48,720 nucleotides of DNA, from the NCBI GenBank assembly GCA_017615635.1, contig JAFZZR010000136.1, positions 1-48,720 on the forward strand. Direction: 5' to 3'. Below, piece by piece: positions 7,600-16,622 of the stretch (position 1 is the first letter of the stretch; every line of letters starts with the position of its first letter). The DNA is from Lentisphaeria bacterium. Its GTDB lineage: Bacteria; Verrucomicrobiota; Lentisphaeria; Victivallales; UBA1829. A program made the translations under genes and the position numbers. Below the pieces are notes generated by a model. It saw only the letters and a program-made list of their open reading frames with translations. It was not told where the DNA came from and did no database searches.

Positions 7600-10149
7600 A
7601 TGAGCAAGAAACTGGTCATAGTCGAGTCGCCCGCCAAGGCGAAAACCATAGGAAAAATTCTGGGGCACGATTATCTGATCCGTGCGTCCATGGGACATAT
7701 CCGGGATCTGCCGGAACGGGCGTTCGGCGTGGATATCGAACACGGTTTCCTGCCGCAGTACGAGGAAAGCAAATCCCGCGGGCGGAATCTTTCGGAGCTG
7801 AAGAGCGCGGCCCGGGAGGCCGGCGAGATCTATCTGGCATCGGACCCTGACCGCGAAGGAGAGGCCATTGCCTGGCATCTTCGGGAAGTCCTCTCGAAGC
7901 TGAATAAAAAAGCCCGGTTCCATCGGGTGAGCTTCCACGAAATCACCCGGTCGGCCATCGACCGGGCGTTCCGGAATCCGGGCGACGTGGATATGAATCT
8001 GGTGGACGCGCAGCAGGCCCGCCGGGTGCTGGACCGGATCGTCGGATACCAGATCAGTCCTCTTCTGTGGACGCGGATCGAGCGGGGCGTCAGCGCCGGA
8101 CGCGTTCAGTCCGTGGCGCTTCGTCTTGTCTGCGAACGGGAACGGGAGATCCGGGCCTTCGTTCCCCAGGAATACTGGACGTTCCCCGCAGAGTTTCTGC
8201 CGGAGGGCGGACGCGATTCCTTTGTGGCGAAACTCCAGAAGATCAATGAAGGCAAATGTGAGATCGGGAACGGCACCGACGCCGCCGCCGTGATCGCGGC
8301 CATCCGTTCCGCCGCCGCCTGGAAGGTCGCCGCCATCGACGTGCAGCCGAAGAGACGTTTTGCCCCGCCGCCCTTCATTACCAGTACGCTGCAGCAGGCG
8401 GCGGGTGCGGCGCTGGGCTTTTCCGCCAGTCAGACCATGCGGATCGCGCAGCAGCTGTACGAAGGCGTGGATATCGGACGCGGGCCGGTGGGTCTTATCA
8501 CGTACATGAGAACGGACTCCGTGGCGGTGGCCGTGGAGGCGCAGAATGCCTGCCGTGCGTTCATTGCCTCCAAGATGGGGCAGGATTTCATTCCCGAGAA
8601 GCCCAACGTGTTTCGTTCCAAGTCGTCCGCGCAGGGCGCCCACGAAGCGATCCGCCCCACGGATGTGAACCTTACGCCCGAGAGCCTGAAGGCCGCGCTG
8701 GATCCCCAGCAGTTCAAACTCTATTCCATCATCTGGCGCCGTTTCGTCGCCAGCCAGATGGCTCCAGCCCGTCAGGAACGGACTTCGGTGGACGTTTCCG
8801 GACGCGGCGGCGACGGCCGTACATATACTTTCCGCGCCTCCGCCACCGTGACGAAGTTCCCCGGATTCCTCCGCGCTTACAACGTTGCGGAAGAGGAAGT
8901 TTCCGGCGATGACGATGAAGATCAGCGGTTTGCGGCGGTTCTGGCACTGCTCCGTCAGGGGCAGGCGTGCCGTCTGGTGCGTGCGGATTCCGAACAGAAA
9001 TTCACGGAGCCCGCGCCCCGGTATTCCGAGGCATCGCTGATCAAGGAACTGGAAACGAACGGGATCGGACGTCCGTCCACGTATGCTACGATCGTGAATA
9101 CGATCCAGGTCCGCAAGTATGTGGAAAAGGAGAAGGGCAAACTGATCCCCACGGATCTTGGATTCCGTATCAACGACTATCTGGTCTCCAGTCTGCCGGA
9201 ACTCTTCCAGGTCGGCTTCACCGCCGACATGGAGCAGAAGCTGGACGAGGTCGAGGAAGGAAAGCATCAGTGGACCCAGATGCTCGGCGAATTTTATGAC
9301 AAGTTCCACCGCTGGCTTCAGAGCGCCAAGGATGAAGGCGCTCCGCCCTCCGAAAAGACGGCGGCGCTGATCCGCGAGATCGGCCGGATCCGCAACTGGG
9401 AGAAGCCCGAGCGGGTTCCCGGCAAACGCACCTTCAACGGCGAGCGCTTCGTCCGCTCCGTGAAAGAGAAGTACGAAAAGGATTCCAAAATTTCCTCCCG
9501 TCAGTGGGAGACTCTTCTTTCCCTTGCCCTGCGTTACCGCGATCAGCTGCCGGATCTGGAGGAAACGGCAGTGCGCGGCGGATTCGCCGAGGATCTTCAT
9601 GCGGCGGATGCGAAGCGCATGGAACACGAAGCCGAGCGCGCGGAATGGCGTCATCAGCGGGAAGAAGCGGACAAGGCCGCGCCGCCGCAGGAGAATATCG
9701 GAAAGATCTTCGAGGCGATGAAGCAGGTGAAATGGCTGCCGCCGGAAAAACGGCGCGGACGCGAATACGACGACGAAAAATTCTTCCAGTCGCTGAAGCA
9801 TCAGGCGGATTCCGGACGTCCGCTTTCCGAGAAACAGCTTTCCGCCCTGGGGCGGATCTTCGAGAAATACCGTGATCAGATTTCCGATCCGGAAAAACTG
9901 TCTCCCATCCTCGGGACTGCCGCTCCCGTCAAAAAAGAACTGGCTCCGGACGTTCAGAACCGGGTCCGCGAGCTGTTCCGGATATTTGACGGCGTAACGA
10001 ATTGGGCGGAACCCGTGAAACGGGGACGCCGGGTGTACGACGACCGCGAGTTCGTGCAGTCGATCCGGAAGCAGATCGGGCAGGGGCGCACTCTTTCCCC
10101 GAAACAGATCGCGGCCATGGAAAAACTGGCGGCAAAGTATTCGTCATGA
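7600..10149 (+). CDS. topA: DNA topoisomerase I with a novel triple-repeat C-terminus
   Basis: An 849-residue type IA topoisomerase that relaxes negative supercoils. The TOPRIM domain has VIVESPAKAKTI (E9) and SDPDREGEAIAWH (D82, D84, E86). The catalytic tyrosine is Y302 in GLITYMRTDS, and RRVLDRIVGYQISPLLW and SAGRVQSVALRL match the family core. The catalytic region ends near residue 580. Instead of the usual cysteine zinc ribbons, the C-terminus (594-849) contains no cysteine and carries three related units of about 60 residues (594-652, 700-763, 789-849), each with a Trp, an R-x-[FY]-x-[DG] turn and a conserved LS-x-[KR]-Q helix. GAAGGG precedes the ATG at short spacing. The stop overlaps the next start (ATGA). 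Confidence 0.95.
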   Translation: MSKKLVIVESPAKAKTIGKILGHDYLIRASMGHIRDLPERAFGVDIEHGFLPQYEESKSRGRNLSELKSAAREAGEIYLASDPDREGEAIAWHLREVLSKLNKKARFHRVSFHEITRSAIDRAFRNPGDVDMNLVDAQQARRVLDRIVGYQISPLLWTRIERGVSAGRVQSVALRLVCEREREIRAFVPQEYWTFPAEFLPEGGRDSFVAKLQKINEGKCEIGNGTDAAAVIAAIRSAAAWKVAAIDVQPKRRFAPPPFITSTLQQAAGAALGFSASQTMRIAQQLYEGVDIGRGPVGLITYMRTDSVAVAVEAQNACRAFIASKMGQDFIPEKPNVFRSKSSAQGAHEAIRPTDVNLTPESLKAALDPQQFKLYSIIWRRFVASQMAPARQERTSVDVSGRGGDGRTYTFRASATVTKFPGFLRAYNVAEEEVSGDDDEDQRFAAVLALLRQGQACRLVRADSEQKFTEPAPRYSEASLIKELETNGIGRPSTYATIVNTIQVRKYVEKEKGKLIPTDLGFRINDYLVSSLPELFQVGFTADMEQKLDEVEEGKHQWTQMLGEFYDKFHRWLQSAKDEGAPPSEKTAALIREIGRIRNWEKPERVPGKRTFNGERFVRSVKEKYEKDSKISSRQWETLLSLALRYRDQLPDLEETAVRGGFAEDLHAADAKRMEHEAERAEWRHQREEADKAAPPQENIGKIFEAMKQVKWLPPEKRRGREYDDEKFFQSLKHQADSGRPLSEKQLSALGRIFEKYRDQISDPEKLSPILGTAAPVKKELAPDVQNRVRELFRIFDGVTNWAEPVKRGRRVYDDREFVQSIRKQIGQGRTLSPKQIAAMEKLAAKYSS
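9379..10146 (+). repeat. three divergent protein repeats encoding the TopA tail
   Basis: DNA for TopA residues 594-652, 700-763 and 789-849. Shared pattern: [VL]-x(0-2)-[NK]-W, P, R-x-[FY]-[ND]-[GD]-x-x-F-[VF]-[RQ]-S-[VLI], then S-x-[KR]-Q and a terminal K/R-Y-[RS]. Seen by eye; the units are divergent, so the duplication is old. Confidence 0.75.
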
Positions 10150-11639
10150 ACGAAAAAAGGAAGCAGGGCGTCTATACCAGCGGCCCCATTGGAACGCGGA
10201 TGCTGAAAACAGCCGCGGCCATGCTCATGGGCACGCTGGCCATGTCCGGCTACAATATCGTTGACACCTACTTCGTCAGCGGCCTGGGCGGCACGAAGCT
10301 GGCCGCCATGGGATTCACCTTTCCCGTCATCATGCTGATCGGATGCCTGTTCCACGGGATTGGGACCGGGATCATGACCCCCATGGCCCAGTCGCTGGGG
10401 GGAGGGCGGCAGGACAAGGCATGCAAGGTCGTGACGTCCGGCGTGATTCTGACATTGATCGTCTCTCTGGTGATCGCGGTGACGGGCATGACGACGTCGG
10501 CGCCGCTGTTTTATCTGTTCGGTGCCCGGGGCGAGACTCTGGATCAGGTGCGCGGATACATGAATATCTGGTACTTCGGGTGCGCGAGCGCCTCTCTTTC
10601 CATGCTGGGAAACAATATCCTCGTGGCGGCGGGAGATTCGAAAAAGGCCAGCGCCCTTATGGTCATGGGCCTGCTCCTGAATGCGGCGCTGGATCCGCTT
10701 TTCATCCTCGGCTGGGGACCGGTCCCGGCCATGGAGATCCGGGGCGCTTCCCTGGCGACGATCCTCAGTCAATCCATTTCCGCCGTCGTGGCTCTCAGCA
10801 TTGTCCATTCCCGTCATAAACTCCTCACATTCCAGCGGATCCCCTGGAAGGAGACTGCCGCCTCGTGGCGTCTTACCACGCGCTATGCGGTGCCCGCCTC
10901 CCTGGGCATGCTGATGATGCCCATCGGGTCCTCCATCATCACCTGGATCACCGCCCGGTTCGGAGATGCGGCGGTGGCGGCCACGGCGGCCGCGGGCCGA
11001 CTGGAGATGGCGGCGTTTGCGTTTCCCATGGCGCTGGGGATCGCGCTGACGCCCATGGTGGCGCAGAATTACGGAGCGCGCCTGTACTCGCGGATCCGGA
11101 AATGTCTTGTTTTCGCCGTGGGATATGCATTTTCGTTCCTGATGGTCATGGCGATCCTGTACTTCTTTTTCCGGGTCCCGCTGGTCCGGTTCTTCTCGCC
11201 GCGGTCCCTGACTTCGGAAATGGATCAGAATGTCCGTGACATCATGGCTCTGGCGCTTTGCGTGATTCCCTGGGGATTTGCGTTCATCGAGATCCACCGT
11301 TTTTCGAGCTTTTTCTATATCGGATGCGGCCGTCCTGCTGTGGCCGCCTGGCTCAATGCGTTCCGGATCCTGGGACTTATGGTCCCTCTTTCCTTTCTTG
11401 CCCTGTGGTCCGGACAGCTTGTCTGGCTTTTTGCGGCGCGTCTTCTGGCGGATGTCATTGCCGGATCCACGGGCTTTTTCCTCTCCTGGCGCATGACGCG
11501 GCGTCTGCCGGCCGAAGACGGCGTTCCGCCGCCGGCGGTGCGGACCAGTCCCGTATTCCGGGCGGTATTTCATCCGCGCCGTCTTCTTTCTTTCGGGACG
11601 GCGCAGGCGAAGATCGACAGCGAAAGCGATACACAGTGA
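10146..11639 (+). CDS. MATE family efflux transporter
   Basis: A 497-residue polytopic exporter of the MATE family. The start at 10146 overlaps the topA stop (ATGA), making coupled translation likely; the frame continues upstream inside topA but without a family match. Typical features are an N-terminal MLKTAAAMLMGTLAMSGYNIVDTYFVSGLG (helix 1), LAAMGFTFPV, GIGTGIMTPMAQSLGGGR, GNNILVAAGDSKKAS and a repeated second half beginning near residue 240, with about 12 helices in total. MATE proteins expel cationic drugs or metabolites using Na+ or H+ gradients; substrate is unknown. The tail after helix 12 (about 460-497) is hydrophilic. Confidence 0.92.
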   Translation: MNEKRKQGVYTSGPIGTRMLKTAAAMLMGTLAMSGYNIVDTYFVSGLGGTKLAAMGFTFPVIMLIGCLFHGIGTGIMTPMAQSLGGGRQDKACKVVTSGVILTLIVSLVIAVTGMTTSAPLFYLFGARGETLDQVRGYMNIWYFGCASASLSMLGNNILVAAGDSKKASALMVMGLLLNAALDPLFILGWGPVPAMEIRGASLATILSQSISAVVALSIVHSRHKLLTFQRIPWKETAASWRLTTRYAVPASLGMLMMPIGSSIITWITARFGDAAVAATAAAGRLEMAAFAFPMALGIALTPMVAQNYGARLYSRIRKCLVFAVGYAFSFLMVMAILYFFFRVPLVRFFSPRSLTSEMDQNVRDIMALALCVIPWGFAFIEIHRFSSFFYIGCGRPAVAAWLNAFRILGLMVPLSFLALWSGQLVWLFAARLLADVIAGSTGFFLSWRMTRRLPAEDGVPPPAVRTSPVFRAVFHPRRLLSFGTAQAKIDSESDTQ

Positions 11640-11675
11640 ACCGATCAAGATTTTACAGGAAGGCGGTTGTGAAAT

Positions 11676-12800
11676 ATGAGCAGTGACGTACGCAAGGATG
11701 TGATCCGGCGGTGCAAACGCGTTGTGGTGAAGGCGGGGACCCGTCTTCTGACGGATCCGCAGGCTCTTCCCGCTCTGGTGGAGCAGATCGCGGCGATCCG
11801 GAAGTCGGGGAGGCAGGTGATCCTGGTCTCCTCCGGTGCGGTGGGGACCGGCATGAAGCTTCTGGGACTGAAGAAGCGGCCGAGTCATCTTTCCGAGATC
11901 CAGGCGCTGGCGGCCATGGGACAGGTCAAGCTCATGTCCAACTATGAACGGGAATGTCTGAAGCACGGATTCCGTACGGCGCAGCTTCTTCTGACCGCCG
12001 ACGATCTCCGGTCCCGGGAGCGGCATCTCAACGCCATGAACTGCATCGAGGCCCTGCTGGCCCGGGACGTGCTGCCCGTCATCAATGAGAACGACCCCGT
12101 TTCCGTGGACGAACTGAAGTTCGGGGACAACGATACACTGGCCTCGCTGCTGGGCTCCATGATCCGGGCCGACCTTACCGTCATCCTCACCACCGTGGAC
12201 GGGCTGCTCCGGACCAATCCGGACGGCTCTTTCGGCGACCGCATTCCGCTGGTGCGCGGCGTCACGCAGGAGCAGCGGGACATGGCCACGGGCACGGACG
12301 ACGGCAATACCTCCATCGGCGGCATGATCACCAAGGTCCGTGCGGCGGAGATCCTGAACGAATCCGGAGAAGTGCTCTGGATCGCCTCCGGTCTCATGCC
12401 CCGGGTGCTGGAACGCATTTTCGAGGGCGACGACGTGGGGACGCTTTTCCTGCCGCCGGAGGGTTCGCGCAAACTGGAATCCAAAAAACGCTGGATCGCC
12501 GTCTTCTCCAAGGTGTCCGGACGTCTGACCGTGGATGCGGGCGCGGAACGGGCGATCCTCCGGACCGCGTGCAGTCTGCTGCCCTCGGGCGTGGTCAAGG
12601 TGACCGGGTCCTTCAAACGGGGCGATGTTTTGGAAGTTGCCGGTCCCGAAGGCCGTCTCATTGCGCGCGGGCAGACCAATTTTTCCTCCGCGGAATGCCG
12701 GAAACTGGCGGGTCACCGCAGTTCGGATATCCGGGCCTTGCTGGGTTGTGACGCGGAAGAGGAGATCATTCACCGGAATTCGCTGGTCGTCCTGAAATGA
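11676..12800 (+). CDS. proB: glutamate 5-kinase
   Basis: A 374-residue enzyme that phosphorylates glutamate, the first step of proline synthesis. The amino-acid-kinase domain shows VVVKAGTRLL, VILVSSGAVGTGMKLL, LPVINENDPVS and FGDNDTLASLLGSMIRADLTVILTTVDGLL, and the GGMITKVRAAEIL lysine motif. The C-terminal PUA domain (about 280-365) contains LTVDAGAERAIL, LLPSGVVKV and FKRGDVLEV. AGGAAGG lies 13 bases before the ATG. It overlaps miaB by ATGA; proA is not in the window, so the pathway genes are split. Confidence 0.96.
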   Translation: MSSDVRKDVIRRCKRVVVKAGTRLLTDPQALPALVEQIAAIRKSGRQVILVSSGAVGTGMKLLGLKKRPSHLSEIQALAAMGQVKLMSNYERECLKHGFRTAQLLLTADDLRSRERHLNAMNCIEALLARDVLPVINENDPVSVDELKFGDNDTLASLLGSMIRADLTVILTTVDGLLRTNPDGSFGDRIPLVRGVTQEQRDMATGTDDGNTSIGGMITKVRAAEILNESGEVLWIASGLMPRVLERIFEGDDVGTLFLPPEGSRKLESKKRWIAVFSKVSGRLTVDAGAERAILRTACSLLPSGVVKVTGSFKRGDVLEVAGPEGRLIARGQTNFSSAECRKLAGHRSSDIRALLGCDAEEEIIHRNSLVVLK

Positions 12801-14140
12801 GGTTTTACATCAAGACATACGGCTGCCAGATGAACGAGCGGGATTCCGATTCCGCCGCCGCTCTCCTGCAGTCGGAAGGGCATGTCCCCGCGGATTCGGA
12901 AGAAAGCGCCGATCTCGTGATCCTGAATACCTGCAGCGTCCGGGATCAGGCGGAGCGGAAAGCCATCGGCAAGCTGGGGATCATGAAACGGCTGAAAAAA
13001 GAGAAGCCGGACATGATCTTCGGGATCATGGGCTGCATGGCCCAGAGCCGGGGGGCGGAGCTGCTTCAGGCCATTCCTCATTTGGATTTTTCCCTGGGGA
13101 CCGATCAAATCCACCGTCTTCCGGAAATCGTCGATTCCATTCTGGCCCGCCGCGGCAAGATCCTGGCGGATGAACGGACCGGCGCCGACACTCCCGGGAT
13201 CGATATGCACCGGGCGGATCCCGACGGCGGACACGGCTTTTCCGCCTTCGTTTCCATTATGCGCGGATGCTCCCGGTTCTGCAGCTACTGCATCGTCCCC
13301 TATACCCGCGGGCTGGAAAGAAGCCGTGATGCCGCCTCGGTGGAAGCGGAGGTCCGGGCGCTGGCGGACCGGGGTGTCCGGGAGATCATGCTGCTGGGAC
13401 AGAATGTGGCGGCGTTCGGTCTCGACAACCGGGCACCGGCGCAGGACGACGTGTCTCCCTTTGCCGATCTGCTGGAGCGGCTGAACGGGATCAACGGCTT
13501 GAAACGGATCCGGTTCACTTCGCCGCATCCCGCCTATTTCAACAAAAAACTCATTGAGGCCGTGACCGGATTGGACAAAGTCTGCAAAAGCGTGCATCTT
13601 CCTCTGCAGTCCGGTTCGGACCGGATCCTCCGGAAAATGAATCGGCCCTATACGGCACAGGAATATCTCGAAATCGTACGGGCTCTGCGCGCCGGTGCTC
13701 CCGAAATCACCTTTTCCACCGACGTGATCGTGGGATTCCCCACCGAAACGGAGGAGGAATTCGAACAGACGCGCGAAGTCATGGCCCGCACCGGGTTCGA
13801 TAACGCTTACATTTTCAAATACTCTCCGCGGAAAGGAACCCGGTCCGCCCAATGGGAGGACGACGTCCCCGTGGAGGAGAAGGAAAGACGGAACCAGGTC
13901 CTTCTGGCGGATCTGGAACGGGACGTGCGCAAACGCAACGCCGCCCTGGTCGGCCGGACGTTCGAAGTTCTGGCCGAAGGCCCCAGCAAACGGAATCCGG
14001 ATCGGTGGCAGGGGCGTACGGACACCTTCAAAAACGTGGTATTTACCCCGGCTCCCGGATCGGCTGTCACGCCCGGTGATTTTCTGAATGTGCGGATCGT
14101 CCGGTCGACCGCCATGACTCTGTACGGCGAGCTTGTCTGA
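12797..14140 (+). CDS. miaB: tRNA-2-methylthio-N6-dimethylallyladenosine synthase MiaB
   Basis: A 447-residue radical SAM methylthiotransferase acting on i6A37 of tRNAs. The N-terminal UPF0004 domain has C10 (YGCQMNERDS), C46 (NTCSVRD) and C80 (GCMAQ), which hold the auxiliary 4Fe-4S cluster. The radical SAM motif C158-x3-C162-x2-C165 (GCSRFCSYC) is followed by VPYTRG, the MiaB signature. LPLQSGSDRILRKMNRPYT and STDVIVGFPTE belong to the barrel, and a TRAM domain ends the protein (about 380-447). It starts within the proB stop codon (ATGA), so the two are translated from one message. Confidence 0.97.
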   Translation: MRFYIKTYGCQMNERDSDSAAALLQSEGHVPADSEESADLVILNTCSVRDQAERKAIGKLGIMKRLKKEKPDMIFGIMGCMAQSRGAELLQAIPHLDFSLGTDQIHRLPEIVDSILARRGKILADERTGADTPGIDMHRADPDGGHGFSAFVSIMRGCSRFCSYCIVPYTRGLERSRDAASVEAEVRALADRGVREIMLLGQNVAAFGLDNRAPAQDDVSPFADLLERLNGINGLKRIRFTSPHPAYFNKKLIEAVTGLDKVCKSVHLPLQSGSDRILRKMNRPYTAQEYLEIVRALRAGAPEITFSTDVIVGFPTETEEEFEQTREVMARTGFDNAYIFKYSPRKGTRSAQWEDDVPVEEKERRNQVLLADLERDVRKRNAALVGRTFEVLAEGPSKRNPDRWQGRTDTFKNVVFTPAPGSAVTPGDFLNVRIVRSTAMTLYGELV

Positions 14141-14149
14141 AAGAACCGC

Positions 14150-16390
14150 TCAGTTGCTGTCCTTTTCCTGCTGAACGACAGGAAGTTTTTCCAGCCAGAA
14201 CCATCCGGCGGACGGGACCGCATTGAAGCACCAGAGCATTCTCCGTCCTTTTTCCATGGAGGAGATATAGCCGTACCTTCTCTGGAGAACGGCGGTACGG
14301 ATCCGGGGATCCAGTTTCGTTCCCTGAACTCCGCTGCTGCAGAGAAGAATGTTTCCCTGACCGTCCAGAAGATAGCGTCCGCCGTCCTTTTCCGCGCTGT
14401 TGATAAGCCGGATCAGACCCGGCACATGGGCGGCGAAGGCGATGGATCCCGTAAATTTCTGTTCGGGCAGATCCAGTTTCTGGACACAGTAGAATGCATC
14501 CTGACCGTCGATCTTTCCGTGCAGCCAGAAGCATTCCTCCCCGGCATTCTGCGATGCCGCGTGCAAATCGGGATCCTTCTCCGCCGCTTCTTTATTATCC
14601 TTATCGTGTTCCGCCTTTTTATCGGGAGAAAAGACGGCGGAAAGACCGTTGCTGAAGGAGAAAAGGACCCGGCGGGGAACGACGTGCGAGAAGCTTTTCT
14701 GAGCGCTGCCGTTTTTGCTGCCGTTTTTCAGGAAAAGAGTATCCATATTGGGGATCAGCATGGAGACTAGGCGGGAGATGTTCTCCTGTTCGGGCGAGAG
14801 CGACCCGTCTTCCGTATCGAAGGAGAGAGAACCGTTTTTCCCCGCCGCCGCCTTTTGAACAGTCGTCTTCTGATCGAAAGAAAGTTTTTTATTCAAAAGC
14901 ACTTCGCATGATTTTGCCAAAGCGTGCAATGCCTGTTTCTGCTCCAGAAGAAGATGGTCCGCATCCCGCGCCGCCAGAACGCACCGGATATAGGATTCGC
15001 CCAGCGCGTAATCACGTTCCGTGTTCTCGTAGAGCCGGTTGAGATCGTGGATCAGCGTATACGTCATGGCCGATCCGGCAATGACCAGCATGGCGAAGGT
15101 CAGCAGCAGGGCGGATCCGGGATGCCGGCGGCTGAACCGGACCAGTTTTCCCAGAAAATGGTCGGGATTGGCTTCCACTTCCTCATCCCGGAGATATCGC
15201 CGCAGGTCGGCGGAAAGCTCGCCCACGGAGGTATACCGGTCGGAAAGGCTCCTTGCAGTGGCCTTCTGGATAATGGCCCGCAGATCGTTGTCGATCCAGA
15301 TCCCGTACTTGTGGCGGATGGGGGCCAGCTGTCCGTCGCGGATGTGAAGGATCAGTTCGTCACGGTTTTCCCCGGGGACGGCATTTGTCAGCGTAACCGT
15401 TTCATGTAAAATAAGTCCCAACGTATAGAGGTCGGACCTTTCATCGCAGAACTGTCCGGATACGGCTTCCGGCGAGAGATACCGCGGCGTGCCGGTGATT
15501 TTCTCGGGACTGACCCAGTTTTCCCGGGTTACGCCCGGAACATGGATGGGTCTGGCAAGTCCCCAGTCCATGACGTAGACTTCGCGGCACTCGCCGAGCA
15601 TGATGTTTTCCGGCTTGAGATCGCAGTGCATGATGTTGCGGCTGTGGGCGTATTCGATGGCGTCGCAGACGCGCAGGAAAAGTTCCAGACGGGAAAAGAG
15701 AGCCTTTCGGGAATCGAACTGGGAGACCCCCTTTTCCGCGTACTGCTTGTCCACCAGTTCCAGGTAATACTTGAATGTATGCCCCTTGATGTATTTCATG
15801 CTCAGAAAGAGATTGTTGTCGTCGTCCGAGCTCAGGGAGTAAATGGGAATCACTCCGGGATGGTCCAGCTGCGCCGTAATCTTCGCCTCTTTCAGAAACG
15901 CTCCCCGCTGGTCCGGATCGGCGGCAAACTCCTTGCGCAGCGCCTTGATCGCCACCATCCGGTGCAGATGCTTGTCCTTCGCGGTCCGGAGGATGCCGCG
16001 TCCGCCCGCGGCAAAGGGCGAACCCTGATCGTACTGTTTGGATATGGGGGGCAGATTTTTTTCGTCCGCGCTGGCGGAAAAGTCGTCGTCCCATTCGGGC
16101 ATGTAGGAGACTTCCTCATCGTGCCGGATCTCCGCATCCATATCCTTCGGACCGGGGAAAATGCGGAATCTCGCCGTGGCGGAAAGCCGGGCAAGTCGTG
16201 AGACGGGAATGGTTTCCGTCCGTTCTCCGGGACGGACTGCGGCCGTCCAGGCCGCAGTCGTCGAGCGATTGCCGCTTCCGGACATGGACTGGGTGGATCC
16301 CGCCTTGTCTCCGGAGATGGGTGTTGTTTTCAAAGCATCTCCGCGGGCGGTGTTGATCTCCCCCGTATGTTCCGGAGCGCGCGCTTTCAT
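14150..16390 (-). CDS. membrane Ser/Thr protein kinase with C-terminal periplasmic sensor domain
   Basis: A 746-residue Hanks-type kinase; start MKARAPEHTG is preceded by GAAAGA, and an ATG nine codons earlier lacks one. Residues 1-110 are a low-complexity Ser/Thr-rich leader. The kinase domain (about 118-400) has a degenerate glycine loop AAGGRG, K149 in VAIK, HCDLKPEN (catalytic D257), DWGLARP (D275, DFG replaced by DWG) and a TPRYLSPE activation-segment end. One membrane helix (about 427-447) leads to a C-terminal domain that ends with GRYLLDGQGNILL and PSAGWFWLEKLPV, typical of Cache-like extracellular sensors. Likely senses a periplasmic signal. Convergent with miaB, nine bases apart. 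Confidence 0.9.
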   Translation of the reverse strand: MKARAPEHTGEINTARGDALKTTPISGDKAGSTQSMSGSGNRSTTAAWTAAVRPGERTETIPVSRLARLSATARFRIFPGPKDMDAEIRHDEEVSYMPEWDDDFSASADEKNLPPISKQYDQGSPFAAGGRGILRTAKDKHLHRMVAIKALRKEFAADPDQRGAFLKEAKITAQLDHPGVIPIYSLSSDDDNNLFLSMKYIKGHTFKYYLELVDKQYAEKGVSQFDSRKALFSRLELFLRVCDAIEYAHSRNIMHCDLKPENIMLGECREVYVMDWGLARPIHVPGVTRENWVSPEKITGTPRYLSPEAVSGQFCDERSDLYTLGLILHETVTLTNAVPGENRDELILHIRDGQLAPIRHKYGIWIDNDLRAIIQKATARSLSDRYTSVGELSADLRRYLRDEEVEANPDHFLGKLVRFSRRHPGSALLLTFAMLVIAGSAMTYTLIHDLNRLYENTERDYALGESYIRCVLAARDADHLLLEQKQALHALAKSCEVLLNKKLSFDQKTTVQKAAAGKNGSLSFDTEDGSLSPEQENISRLVSMLIPNMDTLFLKNGSKNGSAQKSFSHVVPRRVLFSFSNGLSAVFSPDKKAEHDKDNKEAAEKDPDLHAASQNAGEECFWLHGKIDGQDAFYCVQKLDLPEQKFTGSIAFAAHVPGLIRLINSAEKDGGRYLLDGQGNILLCSSGVQGTKLDPRIRTAVLQRRYGYISSMEKGRRMLWCFNAVPSAGWFWLEKLPVVQQEKDSN

Positions 16391-16457
16391 GGATCTTTCT
16401 TCTTTCCTGCTGTGCAAAATTACGTGGACCCGGTATGACCGTATTCCACAGCCAGTA

Positions 16458-16485
16458 ATTATACACGAAAAATCGGAAAAAGGAA
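16458..16485 (-). promoter_or_regulatory. promoter for the Ser/Thr kinase
   Basis: On the minus strand TATAAT (16463-16458) preceded directly by TG, with TTCCTT 16 bp upstream. The -10 is consensus and the -35 weak. Confidence 0.5.
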
Positions 16486-16537
16486 TACCCGGAGGAAAGA
16501 AAAAGCGAATTTTTTTTCAACAGGACTTGAAAAAATA

Positions 16538-16555
16538 ACATTTACGTGCAAATGT
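16538..16555. repeat. inverted repeat between kinase and phoH genes
   Basis: ACATTT (16538-16543), six bases, AAATGT (16550-16555). Possible operator in the divergent kinase/phoH intergenic region; no clear phoH -10 was found. Confidence 0.4.
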
Positions 16556-16622
16556 AAGCCGAAATACGGTTGTTTTTTCATCCGCAGACGCGGAAAAACG
16601 TGTGAGAGGAGGCTCGAGTCTC

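Noticed and set aside
7528..9801. 757-codon open frame on the minus strand
   Set aside because: Lies opposite topA, whose motifs are unmistakable; long antisense frames are expected in GC-rich coding DNA.
9954..12773. 939-codon open frame on the minus strand
   Set aside because: Opposite the MATE and proB genes, His/Arg-rich composition and no domain; an antisense shadow.
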